Of a stretch of DNA of 56,415 nucleotides, positions 34,809-43,281 are shown one piece after another; within the stretch, counting starts at the first letter, position 1; every line of letters begins with the position of its first letter. The notes under the pieces are model-generated. The model was not told the DNA's origin, did not search any database, and worked only from the letters and a program-made list of their open reading frames with translations. The stretch is from CAYJGN01 sp964369635 (GTDB lineage Bacteria; Bacillota; Clostridia; Oscillospirales; Ruminococcaceae), in the NCBI GenBank assembly GCA_964369635.1, contig CAYJGN010000007.1:1-56415 (forward strand), given 5' to 3'. A program made the translations under genes and the position numbers.

Positions 34809-35723
34809 TTATTTGTAATTAACTATTTCATCTATTAAACTTGCAACTTTTTCGTTCATATCCTCATCGGCAAACTGGCAGGTACCAACAGCTTTATGGC
34901 CACCGCCGCCATATTTTAACATAAGGCTACCAACATTCACATTAGATGTTCGAGTTATTACAGAGTATCCAACAGCGCAACTACAGCCTTTGCCGCCTCG
35001 TCCACTGACTATCCAAACCGAAATGTTCTTCTCTGGATACATGCTATACACTAAAAATCTGTTTCCTGAATATATCGGATCTACCCCACGAAGGTCGCTT
35101 ATTATAACGTCCCCTTCGGTTCTGGTATGCTTACCTACCATCTCGATAAATTTCTCATTCTGCTCCCAATAAACATCAACGCGCTCTTTAACATCGGGAA
35201 GAGCTAACATATCTTCGATATTCATAGTGATGCAAGCATCAATTAGTTTTTCCATAAGCGCATAGTTTGATATGGTAAACTCTCTCCAGCGTCCAAGCCC
35301 TGTTCTTGGGTCCATTAGAAATCCCATAAGAATCCAGCCTGTTGGATTTTGAACCTCATCAACAGTTAAATCTGCAGAATCAACTTTATCGACAGCCCAC
35401 ATCATTTTTTCAAGACCCGGAAACATCTCTTCTCCACCATAGTATTCATATATGATGCGAGCACATGAAGGAGCTATTCTGCTCTCTCCTTTATATTTCC
35501 CTTCAAGAGAATTTCTCTCGTATTCACTCGAATGATGGTCAAACCAAAGTCCGCATCCTTCAACATACGGAACATTCGCCAAACAATCATTCTCAGTTAT
35601 TTCAATGAGTCCGTCTTGCAAATCCTTTGGATGAGCAAAAGTCCAGTGGTCAATAATGCCTGCTTTTTTCAAAAGTGCCGCACAAGCAAGTCCATCAAAA
35701 TCAGATCTTGTTACAAGTCTCAT
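34809..35723 (-). CDS. DHH/DHHA1 family phosphoesterase
   Basis: 304 aa. The DHH domain shows TRSDFDGLACAALL (metal-binding D-x-D) at the N-terminus and the DHH motif itself in WFDHHSSEYE. The DHHA1 domain ends with KYGGGGHKAVGTCQF. Family members are exopolyphosphatases, oligoribonucleases or cyclic-dinucleotide phosphodiesterases; without the RecJ/GdpP extra domains the substrate is open. I chose the ATG at 35723 (GGAGG five bases upstream). Monocistronic. Confidence 0.85.
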   Translation of the reverse strand: MRLVTRSDFDGLACAALLKKAGIIDHWTFAHPKDLQDGLIEITENDCLANVPYVEGCGLWFDHHSSEYERNSLEGKYKGESRIAPSCARIIYEYYGGEEMFPGLEKMMWAVDKVDSADLTVDEVQNPTGWILMGFLMDPRTGLGRWREFTISNYALMEKLIDACITMNIEDMLALPDVKERVDVYWEQNEKFIEMVGKHTRTEGDVIISDLRGVDPIYSGNRFLVYSMYPEKNISVWIVSGRGGKGCSCAVGYSVITRTSNVNVGSLMLKYGGGGHKAVGTCQFADEDMNEKVASLIDEIVNYK

Positions 35724-35782
35724 ATATACCTCCATGCTAATAAATTAGTTACACATATATTCTAACATGTATCATAAAAAAC

Positions 35783-35799
35783 TTCAATTATAAATTGAA
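35783..35799 (-). terminator. weak terminator after the D-LDH-like gene
   Basis: TTCAATT and AATTGAA around a 3-nt loop, followed by GTTTTTT on the minus strand. Short and AT-only. Confidence 0.4.
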
Positions 35800-35957
35800 T
35801 TTTTCTATAAAAAGATTTATTAGCTAATTTAGTAGGGGTAAACCATTTTATTAAGCAATTAAAGGCATCGACTATTAGACGCATTATCTTTTTTAATAAA
35901 TAAAAATTTGCATTTCAAATTTATTTGGCATAAACTCATTATCGCAAATCCAAATAT

Positions 35958-36941
35958 CTACATGAATACCTCATTTTCAAGCTCATTTCCCTTTTCAAAA
36001 TCAAGGGCATTTTTAAGGGTTACTTTCGCAATAGTTTCAAGTGCATCATCGGTGAGAAAGCCCTGATGCGACGTTAGTATAACATTTGGAAAGGACAAAA
36101 GCCTTGCAACAGTTGTTGTGTTTAAAATATCGTTTGAATAGTCGTCGAATACAAGCTTTGATTCCTCTTCATAAACATCAAGTGCTACCGCATGAAACTT
36201 CTGTGCTTTTATGCCATCTATCAAATCCTCAGTATTTATAAGTCCGCCCCTTGAGGTATTGACTAAAATAACCCCGTCTTTCATCTTTTCAATCGCATTA
36301 GCATCTATTATATAATGGGTTTCTTCAGTTAGCGGGCAATGGAGCGAAATCAAATCAGAAGCACTTATAAGTTCCTCTATTGGCAGGTACTCGATATCTA
36401 AATCTTTATTCGGATACGGGTCATAGGCTACAACATTCATCCCAAACCCCTTGCAGATATTTATCATCGCTATACCTATCATACCAGTCCCGATAATTCC
36501 AGCTGTCTTACCATATAGATTAAGTCCCATTAGCCCTTGCAAGCTAAAATCGTTCTCTCGCGCTCGATTATATGCTTTATGCACCCGCCTATTAGCTGCC
36601 ATAGCAAGCGCCATAGCATGCTCAGCAACAGCCTCAGGAGAATATTTAGGAACCCTTAAAACACGCACTCCAAGCTCTTTCGCCGCTTTTAAATCGACAT
36701 TATTATACCCCGCACATCGCATTAGAATGAGTTTAATATTATAATCAGAAAGAGTTTTTAGCACTTCTTTGTTCAAATCCGCATTCACGAATGCACAGAC
36801 TGCACCATAGCCTTGCGCAAGTTTTGCCGTTTCAGCAGTCAGTTTTGCATCTAAAAACTTTATCTCCTGATTATATTTATCAGCATACTCTTCAAAAAAT
36901 GGCAGGTCATATGATTTCGTATCGAAAAAAGCTATTTTCAT
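35958..36941 (-). CDS. D-2-hydroxyacid dehydrogenase (D-lactate dehydrogenase type)
   Basis: 327-aa NAD-dependent enzyme of the D-LDH subgroup, probably reducing pyruvate to D-lactate in fermentation. Seen: substrate-binding LILMRCAGYNNVDL (Arg), the NAD motif GTGMIG, NTSRGGLI, the catalytic Glu region ALDVYEEE, and the catalytic His in TSHQGFLT. AGAGGAG precedes the ATG. Divergent from the MATE gene. D-hydroxyisocaproate or phenyllactate activity in the same family cannot be excluded. Confidence 0.88.
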   Translation of the reverse strand: MKIAFFDTKSYDLPFFEEYADKYNQEIKFLDAKLTAETAKLAQGYGAVCAFVNADLNKEVLKTLSDYNIKLILMRCAGYNNVDLKAAKELGVRVLRVPKYSPEAVAEHAMALAMAANRRVHKAYNRARENDFSLQGLMGLNLYGKTAGIIGTGMIGIAMINICKGFGMNVVAYDPYPNKDLDIEYLPIEELISASDLISLHCPLTEETHYIIDANAIEKMKDGVILVNTSRGGLINTEDLIDGIKAQKFHAVALDVYEEESKLVFDDYSNDILNTTTVARLLSFPNVILTSHQGFLTDDALETIAKVTLKNALDFEKGNELENEVFM

Positions 36942-37078
36942 AATATCAACTCCTCTTAAACTTTAGTTTTGCCAAAAAACTGCTAATCAACAGTCTTTTA
37001 ATTATAATTTTAACAGCAGTAGACCAAATTGTAAAGATTAAGCTGACCGATTTGAAATAACTTAAAATTTGATAAAAT

Positions 37079-37108
37079 TTGACAAAAAAACTCAAATCGT
37101 GGTAAAAT
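37079..37108 (+). promoter_or_regulatory. promoter of the MATE gene
   Basis: TTGACA (37079-37084), 18-bp spacer, TAAAAT (37103-37108). The leader is about 25 nt. Confidence 0.55.
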
Positions 37109-37139
37109 GTTTTATCACTTATGCGAAAGGAATTATAAG

Positions 37140-38567
37140 ATGGCTGAAATTTCAAACGAAGAACAGTATGAGCTAAAACACAAAAAACTTACCCAAACTC
37201 CCATCCAAAAACTTATTCCATCTCTTGCTGTACCAACTATTATAAGTATGCTTATAACCTCTATATATAATATGGCGGACACCTTTTTTGTCTCGCAGCT
37301 TGGACGAGAGGCATCTGGTGCTGTTGGGATAATTTTTTCGCTCATGGCAATAATTCAGACAGTCGGTTTCACCGTTGCTATGGGAAGTGGGAACAGCGTT
37401 TCAAGAGCTCTTGGCAGAAAAGACAGAGATGCCGCAGAGAGAACGCTCGCTACTGGTTTCTTCACTGTTATAGCCTTAGCGGGACTTATAACTTTTTTTG
37501 GTATCCTTTTTCTTGATGAGCTCGTCTATTTTCTCGGCGCTACCGATAGTATAGCACCTTATGCTAAGGATTACGCCTTTTACATACTCTGCGCAGCGCC
37601 ATTTATGGCAGCAAGTTTCGTTATGAATAACGTTTTGCGGTCGCAGGGAAATGCTTTTAATGCTATGCTTGGAATAACTGCCGGCGGAATAATTAATCTA
37701 ATACTCGACCCGCTTTTAATATTTGGCATAGGCCCATTTCCAGAACTTTCTATAGCAGGTGCCGCAATAGCTACCGGGATAAGTCAGTTTATAAGTTTTT
37801 GTATACTATTTTTCCAATGCAATTTCAGAAAAAACACTATAACCATAGATATAAAGAAATTCACCCCATCGCTTAATATATATAGTAAAATAATTAAATC
37901 AGGACTCCCAACATTTTTCAGACAAGGTCTTGCTAGCATCTCATCTATTCTGCTAAACACCATAGCAAACCCTTATGGCGATGTTGTTATTGCATCTGTT
38001 GGTATAGTCAATAGAATTACGATTTTCATGTTTCAAGCTGTTATGGGGTACGGGCAAGGTTTTCAGCCGGTCGCAGGATTTAACTATGGAGCAAAAAGAT
38101 ATGACAGGGTGCTTTTGGCATTTTGGTTTTCTTGCAAAGTCTCAGTAGTTATACTTGGAGGGCTTGGAGTTCTCGGATTTATCTTTGCTGATAATATTAT
38201 TGCCGTTTTCCGCTCTGGCGACGCTGAAGTCATAGCTTTTGCCGCAGCGATGCTTCGCTATAACTGCATCGTTGCACCTATACAATCGTGGTATATTATG
38301 GCAAATATGCTAAGTCAGTCGATTGGATATTCCTACCGCGCAACAATAATGGCAACAGCAAAGCAAGGAATATTCCTAATCCCCATTCTTTTGATACTGC
38401 CGCAGTTTATAGGTAGCACAACTATACAGGTAGCGCAACCTATATCCGATGTCCTATCTGCAATTTTAGCAACCGTTATAATAATATCTGTCCTTAAAGA
38501 TCTAAAAGCTCTAAAAGAGCTCTATAATCTCCCAAACTCACCGAAAAGAGATGAGGTTATTCATTAG
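37140..38567 (+). CDS. MATE family efflux transporter
   Basis: 475-aa multidrug/toxin extrusion protein, about 12 membrane helices in two homologous halves. The start of the first half (IPSLAVPTIISMLITSIYNMADTFFVSQLG) is the clearest signature. Likely an Na+ or H+ antiporter exporting drugs or metabolites. I chose the ATG at 37140 with AAAGGA seven bases upstream. Single-gene transcript with a downstream terminator; no regulator adjoins it. Confidence 0.92.
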   Translation: MAEISNEEQYELKHKKLTQTPIQKLIPSLAVPTIISMLITSIYNMADTFFVSQLGREASGAVGIIFSLMAIIQTVGFTVAMGSGNSVSRALGRKDRDAAERTLATGFFTVIALAGLITFFGILFLDELVYFLGATDSIAPYAKDYAFYILCAAPFMAASFVMNNVLRSQGNAFNAMLGITAGGIINLILDPLLIFGIGPFPELSIAGAAIATGISQFISFCILFFQCNFRKNTITIDIKKFTPSLNIYSKIIKSGLPTFFRQGLASISSILLNTIANPYGDVVIASVGIVNRITIFMFQAVMGYGQGFQPVAGFNYGAKRYDRVLLAFWFSCKVSVVILGGLGVLGFIFADNIIAVFRSGDAEVIAFAAAMLRYNCIVAPIQSWYIMANMLSQSIGYSYRATIMATAKQGIFLIPILLILPQFIGSTTIQVAQPISDVLSAILATVIIISVLKDLKALKELYNLPNSPKRDEVIH

Positions 38568-38686
38568 GCAAAATAATAACTTTTTAGAGAAATAATGAAA
38601 GCCAAATATGCACGAGATAGAAAACAAATCCCTCATATAATCAAATAATCCAACAGTATATATGAGTTTTCAGTTTTTTTGCATTA

Positions 38687-38712
38687 AAAATCCAGCCTTT
38701 TGGCTGGATTTT
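38687..38712. terminator. bidirectional terminator
   Basis: AAAATCCAGCC, TTTT loop, GGCTGGATTTT: an 11-bp perfect stem with A and T runs, between converging genes. It can serve both the MATE gene and the membrane protein gene to its right. Confidence 0.8.
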
Positions 38713-38769
38713 GTGCATAGATATACTTATAAAGAAGCAAAAGCGAGAATATATTTTTTGCTAATTTTC

Positions 38770-38799
38770 AATGCTTTGTTTATAAAAACAAGGCATTTT
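38770..38799 (+). terminator. second plus-strand terminator-like hairpin
   Basis: AATGCTTTGTTT pairs with AAACAAGGCATT (one G-U), followed by TTT. Its T run faces the plus strand, so it looks like a backup stop for the MATE transcript. Confidence 0.5.
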
Positions 38800-38805
38800 T
38801 CGCCT

Positions 38806-39495
38806 TTAGCTATCTTTGGGCTCGACAGGTGGGTTTTGCTGCGAAACAGTATCCCCATTTAAAACAGAGATTTCTATCAAAGGTTCACCACTACTATCCG
38901 CATCATAGAAAAAATAAACTCCCAGAGGGGTATTTTCATTTATATAAATTCGATTTAAATAGCCGCCAAACTCGTAATTCTCTTCTGAGTATCTGTTTGC
39001 AACAACATCTTTTGCCTCATCAACGCTCAAGGGACTCACAACAGCTATATAACCAAAAACTATCAAAGCCGCTAAAATATATAGACCAATAACCGAAAGA
39101 GAAGCTTCAGTTATGCTGAATTCCGCGAGTTTTTTGGCTGTTTTTCGCTGTATGAAATCGAGGATTAACGCCAGAGGCAAAAAGATAATTAGCATTATTG
39201 CAGGCAGATTATAGGGGTTTCTTACAAGCGAGTAGATAGAGAATGCAGTCAACATGAGTAGTATTAAAAGCGATAGAATCTTCTGCCATCTTTTCTGCTC
39301 AACATATTTATTTTTCCCCTTTGCGATGCTATAAACTGCTGATATGTAGAAAAACGGAGAAATGAACGCCCAAACAATAAAGGAGACATTTACAGCGCCA
39401 TCGTAGGTATTATAAATAGATAAAAAGTATAAACAGACTGCGATAGCAACTGCAAAAGTTAATATAACTGGCAAAATTGTTTTTCTAAAAGACAT
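38806..39495 (-). CDS. hypothetical integral membrane protein
   Basis: 229 aa, not recognised. Four to five hydrophobic segments occupy residues about 8-165, followed by a soluble C-terminal domain of about 65 residues (SVDEAKDVVANRYSEENYE...), which should be extracytoplasmic and ends in a Pro-rich tail. No catalytic motif is visible. The gene lies alone between two terminators and is transcribed towards the MATE gene. Confidence 0.72.
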   Translation of the reverse strand: MSFRKTILPVILTFAVAIAVCLYFLSIYNTYDGAVNVSFIVWAFISPFFYISAVYSIAKGKNKYVEQKRWQKILSLLILLMLTAFSIYSLVRNPYNLPAIMLIIFLPLALILDFIQRKTAKKLAEFSITEASLSVIGLYILAALIVFGYIAVVSPLSVDEAKDVVANRYSEENYEFGGYLNRIYINENTPLGVYFFYDADSSGEPLIEISVLNGDTVSQQNPPVEPKDS

Positions 39496-39547
39496 ATATT
39501 ACTCCCTTTGATAATTTATCCTATTGTATCATAATTTGATTATAATT

Positions 39548-39579
39548 AAAAGGCTGACAGCATATGCTATCAGCCTTTT
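39548..39579 (-). terminator. terminator of the MFS gene
   Basis: AAAAGGCTGA-AGCATATGCT-TCAGCCTTTT: a near-perfect palindromic stem followed by a T-containing tail on the minus strand. Confidence 0.8.
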
Positions 39580-39590
39580 AATTTATAAGA

Positions 39591-40835
39591 TTAAATATCA
39601 GCGTGGTTTTTCGGTATTTTAAGGAAGAATATAAGACCAACGACTAGCAACAATCCAATAACTGCAACTCCATAGGTTGAGTTTTGGGTGAGGTCGGTTG
39701 CAAGTCCTACGAGCAATGTCCCTGTAAAAGCGGCCCCTTTGCCAAATATATCATAGAAACCAAAGAATTCATTTGAGTTCTCTTTTGGAACAAGCCTTGA
39801 GAAGTAGCTTCTTGAGAGGGCTTGTATTCCACCCTGAAACATTCCAACAACAACCGCAAGGAGCCAAAATTCCCATGCTTTATCGAGTTGAAGAGCAAAA
39901 ATCGCAACTGCTATATACGCTAATATCGCAACGGTTATCATAACTCTTGTGTTGATTTTTCGCGCGAGCATACCGAATATAATAGCACACGGGAACGCAA
40001 CTATTTGGGTCACGAGAAGGGCGAGTAGCAGCTGGTCTGAGCTTATTCCAACATCAGTACCATAAACGGTCGCCATCTCTATTATCGTATAAACTCCGTC
40101 GATATAAAAGAAGAAAGCGATTAAAAACATCATAACAGGTTTGTTGTTTTTTATTTTTTTAAGGGTCCCACCAAGTCCTTTTATAACTGTTATAAACGAG
40201 TCTTTCTCGTTGTTTTCAACATAGTGAATCTGTTTGTAGTTGCGAAGGAGCGGAGTCGAGCATAAAAACCACCAAACAGCAACTATTAAAAATGCAATAA
40301 TTGAAGCTAATTGAAATGAAATCCCAATAGACTCATACATCAAAATAAAGATCATTGAAATCGCAAACGGAACACAGCTTCCGATATATCCCCAGGCAAA
40401 ACCATTCGAAGAAACTCTATCACTTCGCTCATCGGTTGTGACGTCTGTTAGCATAGAATCATAAAAAACAACCGATCCGCTATATCCAATTCTGGCAATT
40501 AGGAAAATCCCAAGAAACGCCATCCACTGCGTTGCAAACCCGAGAATCGAAACACCTAAACAACCGGTAAGCAAAAATCCTAAAAACAGCTTTTTCTTGC
40601 GTCCATCTTTATCGGCAAGCCTGCCGAGAGTTGGCGCTAAAAATGCATTTATAAGCGTTGCCGCCGAGAGGGTGTATGCCCAGTATGCGGTAGAAGTTGC
40701 ATCGGAAATACCGTCTGCTGTTGTGAGTGACTTGAATATAATAGGAATAACTGTTGATAACATAAGTACAAATGCAGAGTTTCCAACGTCATAGAGTATC
40801 CAAGAAATCTCGGTTTTGGTGAATTTATTTTTCAT
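39591..40835 (-). CDS. MFS transporter, UMF1 (Atg22-like) type
   Basis: 414-aa, 12-helix major-facilitator protein. The N-terminus EISWILYDVGNSAFVLMLSTVIPIIF is typical of the UMF1/Atg22 group (W-x-x-YD-x-gNSA-f). The loop motif GRLADKDGRKKK after TM2 is the MFS A motif. The substrate in bacteria is unknown; yeast Atg22 exports amino acids from vacuoles. GAGGAAA precedes the ATG. Divergent from the phospholipase-family gene. Confidence 0.88.
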   Translation of the reverse strand: MKNKFTKTEISWILYDVGNSAFVLMLSTVIPIIFKSLTTADGISDATSTAYWAYTLSAATLINAFLAPTLGRLADKDGRKKKLFLGFLLTGCLGVSILGFATQWMAFLGIFLIARIGYSGSVVFYDSMLTDVTTDERSDRVSSNGFAWGYIGSCVPFAISMIFILMYESIGISFQLASIIAFLIVAVWWFLCSTPLLRNYKQIHYVENNEKDSFITVIKGLGGTLKKIKNNKPVMMFLIAFFFYIDGVYTIIEMATVYGTDVGISSDQLLLALLVTQIVAFPCAIIFGMLARKINTRVMITVAILAYIAVAIFALQLDKAWEFWLLAVVVGMFQGGIQALSRSYFSRLVPKENSNEFFGFYDIFGKGAAFTGTLLVGLATDLTQNSTYGVAVIGLLLVVGLIFFLKIPKNHADI

Positions 40836-41065
40836 AAATTTCCTCGTATCTGCCGCAGTATTTTTTTATTTTATCTTCAACAGCGGCAGCTGAAGATTAA
40901 CAGGTTTTAATCAATCGTTTTATCACCTTTTGGTTTTTTAACGTTTGGCTGTAACCTAACGCGGTAAACCTATTAATTTTATTTTAACAGAAAATTAAAA
41001 AAATACAACAAAAATTATGGTAAAATTCTTATAAACAAAAAACTTAATCAAAGGCGGAATTTTTT

Positions 41066-41911
41066 ATGCCTGCTGCTTCAACTCATTTTATCTTTGGCAA
41101 AGATCTGTTAAATCTTTTAGAAGAGAAGAATATATCAATTAATAATAAAAACATCTTTTATTTAGGCGTTCAAGGTCCGGATTTGTTTTTCTATGACAAA
41201 GCAGGTCTTTCAAAAGACAGTCTATCTTCGTTCGGCTCAATTATGCATATAAAGAAAATCTTTGAGGTTGTTAGCTTTATTCATAGATATAGCGGCGACG
41301 ATGAGGATTTAAAAAGCTATTACTATGGTTATTTAGCCCACTACGCACTCGACAGCACAATGCATCCATTTATCGAGTATTTTGCGCTAAAAGTTTTGGA
41401 AGAGAATGATAACAATATAGCTCATAGGCAGGTTGAGAGCTGCATTGATGCTATAATGCTCGAACGGGTCGGCAGTGGGTATGATGTATACAAACATTTG
41501 CGGATATCGAGCGATGATAGCATTAAACTCGCGGCGATGTATAGCGAGATGTTTCGTGAAATTTTAGGAATTGAAATTGAAGCAAAGAGGATAATTTCAG
41601 CTATTGGCGACTGCCCTAAAATGCTCAAACTAATAAAACCATCAGCGGGAAAAATAGCATTTGCAAATCTTCTCTCGAAAATAATAAAACCGCTCAGAGC
41701 GGCAACTGCGAATATTATAAGAACCGACCACAGTTTTAGGGCCGATATAGAGGGGGCGAGAAGCGGTAGCTATTATAACCCAAAGAGCGGGGATGCTATT
41801 CTGGGCGATGGATTGTTTGATATATATAATATAGCGCTAAAAAAAGCAGTAGATATCATAACAGAGCCCCAAAATTTCACCCATTATAAAAAGGATTTTA
41901 ACGGCAACTAA
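41066..41911 (+). CDS. zinc-dependent phospholipase C family protein
   Basis: 281 aa of the Zn_dep_PLPC family (PF00882 type). N-terminal PAASTHFIFGKDLL and LGVQGPDLFFYDKA supply the first metal ligands, and YLAHYALDSTMHPFIEY gives the HY-x-x-DS-x-x-HPf motif. There is no signal peptide, unlike the secreted toxins of this fold, so it is presumably cytoplasmic and is widespread in clostridia with no known substrate. The ATG at 41066 is preceded by AAAGGCGG. Single gene. Confidence 0.85.
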   Translation: MPAASTHFIFGKDLLNLLEEKNISINNKNIFYLGVQGPDLFFYDKAGLSKDSLSSFGSIMHIKKIFEVVSFIHRYSGDDEDLKSYYYGYLAHYALDSTMHPFIEYFALKVLEENDNNIAHRQVESCIDAIMLERVGSGYDVYKHLRISSDDSIKLAAMYSEMFREILGIEIEAKRIISAIGDCPKMLKLIKPSAGKIAFANLLSKIIKPLRAATANIIRTDHSFRADIEGARSGSYYNPKSGDAILGDGLFDIYNIALKKAVDIITEPQNFTHYKKDFNGN

Positions 41912-42023
41912 AATAGCGTTTTGTTAAAAAGAAAAACTGCAAATTTTATTATTCTCTGATGATATCTCTATCACGGAAAAAAAGCGAGTAATAGAGCGCC
42001 TCATTTAAATAAAGTTTGATAAT

Positions 42024-42060
42024 AAAAAAACAATCAAAGCTTTGCTTTGATTGTTTTTTT
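42024..42060. terminator. bidirectional terminator, 17-bp perfect stem
   Basis: AAAAAAACAATCAAAGC, TTT loop, GCTTTGATTGTTTTTTT. Ends the phospholipase-family gene and could stop nth transcription from the other side. Confidence 0.88.
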
Positions 42061-42071
42061 GCACTTTGTCA

Positions 42072-42298
42072 AAAAGGTCTGTTCCCCACTCTCGGGTTCA
42101 CCACCACCGCCCGCAGGCTTATCGCCTGCTGTGGTGAACAGTATATGTTCACCACAAAACCGCCTTTGGCGGTTTGGCGGTGGCGGCAAACAGAAAGCGC
42201 AGTGCTAATATCAGAGCATGGTTACCGTCAATAAAAAACGGTTACAGCCGATTAAAACACAGCGCTAACAGCAAAAAATCCGGCAAAACAGACCTTTT
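42072..42298. repeat. inverted-repeat-bounded element containing the second cloverleaf
   Basis: AAAAGGTCTGTT at 42072-42083 and its exact complement AACAGACCTTTT at 42287-42298 enclose 203 bp. The left third holds the three-arm palindrome at 42104-42183. The right part has imperfect repeats (CAGTGCTAA near 42200, CAGCGCTAA near 42260; GGTTACCG and CGGTTAC). No protein gene is visible. The design (short terminal inverted repeats, no ORF, intergenic) resembles a MITE. The element occupies most of the 418-bp gap between the converging genes. Confidence 0.55.
42104..42183. repeat. three-arm palindromic (cloverleaf) element, copy 2
   Basis: Outer stem CCACCGCC (42104-42111) with GGCGGTGG (42176-42183), extendable by three bases with one mismatch. 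Inside are three consecutive hairpins: GCAGGC-TTATC-GCCTGC (42113-42129), TGTGGTGAACA-GTATA-TGTTCACCACA (42130-42156) and AAACCGCC-TTT-GGCGGTTT (42157-42175). The arms abut with almost no linker bases. The outer-stem start CCGCCCGCAG is shared with the element at 6679-6769; the arms are not. Confidence 0.8.
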
Positions 42299-42329
42299 AA
42301 AATACGAGTTTCGAAGCTCTTTTCAACCA

Positions 42330-42959
42330 CTATCCTTTAAATGAGCAGATACTTCGCAACAGGCAGTTTTGGCATTTTGGGCTTCGTGCAGTACAAACAG
42401 CTCTCCCATGATCAACAAACCTGTGGCAAAGCTCGTTCGCAATGCTCATATCCAAAACCTTTTCAAGTTGCCGCTCAACTTTTAGCGGGTCGGTTGAGCC
42501 ATCAGTAAGACCTATCCTCCCTGAAAGGCGAATGCAGTGGGTATCACAGACAATAGCAGGCTTCCCAAAAATATCTCCAAGAATTAAATTAGCGCTTTTT
42601 CTGCCGACACCAGGCAAACTTAAAAGCTCTTCCATAGTATCTGGCACCTCGCCTGAAAACCTCTCGATTATAGCTCTACTCATAAGTATTAAATCTCGTG
42701 CCTTTGTCTTATAAAGACCACATGGGCGGACAATCTCTTCAACTTCCTCATTTTCTGCTTCGGCAAGTGATTTTATTGTTGGAAATTTTTCAAAAAGGGC
42801 GGGAGTTGTTTTATTAACTCTTGCATCGGTGCACTGAGCTGCAAGCCTCACCGCAACAAGCAGTCGATAAGGGTCGCGTTCTTCAAGGGTGCAGTCGCTA
42901 TCTGGATATTCTGCGAATAGTCGCTCCCAAACAAGAGCGGCTTTTTGTTTTTTCGTCAT
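42330..42959 (-). CDS. nth: endonuclease III
   Basis: 209-aa base-excision-repair DNA glycosylase/AP lyase for oxidised pyrimidines. The helix-hairpin-helix is LPGVGRKSANLIL (catalytic Lys in GRKSA), followed by the catalytic Asp in VCDTHCIRLSGR. The C-terminal [4Fe-4S] motif is complete: C-x6-C-x2-C-x5-C (VCTARSPKCQNCLLRSIC). I chose the ATG at 42959 with GGAG seven bases upstream. A small hairpin (CTTTGCG/CGCAAAG, 42980-42997) sits just before that site. Confidence 0.95.
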   Translation of the reverse strand: MTKKQKAALVWERLFAEYPDSDCTLEERDPYRLLVAVRLAAQCTDARVNKTTPALFEKFPTIKSLAEAENEEVEEIVRPCGLYKTKARDLILMSRAIIERFSGEVPDTMEELLSLPGVGRKSANLILGDIFGKPAIVCDTHCIRLSGRIGLTDGSTDPLKVERQLEKVLDMSIANELCHRFVDHGRAVCTARSPKCQNCLLRSICSFKG

Positions 42960-43150
42960 AATAATGCTCCATTCTTTTGCTTTGCGTTGGCGCAAAGTTC
43001 AATGAAATTCCATGTCTTATCACCCAAAGCAAATGGAATGATGAGAGTATTGTGTGTTATCTGTTTTGCGCTCACCCGCTAAATGTGGTGAAAATATGAG
43101 AGATAAAATGAACATAATTTAAAATAAATTTCAAACTACTCCTCTTTTAC

Positions 43151-43179
43151 TTGAAAGTTTCATACAAAGGATTTATAAT
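43151..43179 (+). promoter_or_regulatory. promoter of glyA
   Basis: TTGAAA (43151-43156), 17-bp spacer, TATAAT (43174-43179). The leader is about 95 nt; I looked for glycine or THF riboswitch features in it and saw none. The remainder of the 322-bp gap 42960-43281 shows no gene. Confidence 0.7.
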
Positions 43180-43281
43180 TAGTTAATAGTGCAATGCGAG
43201 TTGCGCAATTTGTGGAAATTAGCGAAAAATCAAATCTGTTTTTCACATCTATATAATAATAAAAAACAAGGAGAAATGCAA

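Noticed and set aside
43180..43281. Possible glycine or THF riboswitch in the glyA leader
   Set aside because: Only about 95 nt, AT-rich, and none of the conserved bases I know for either class.
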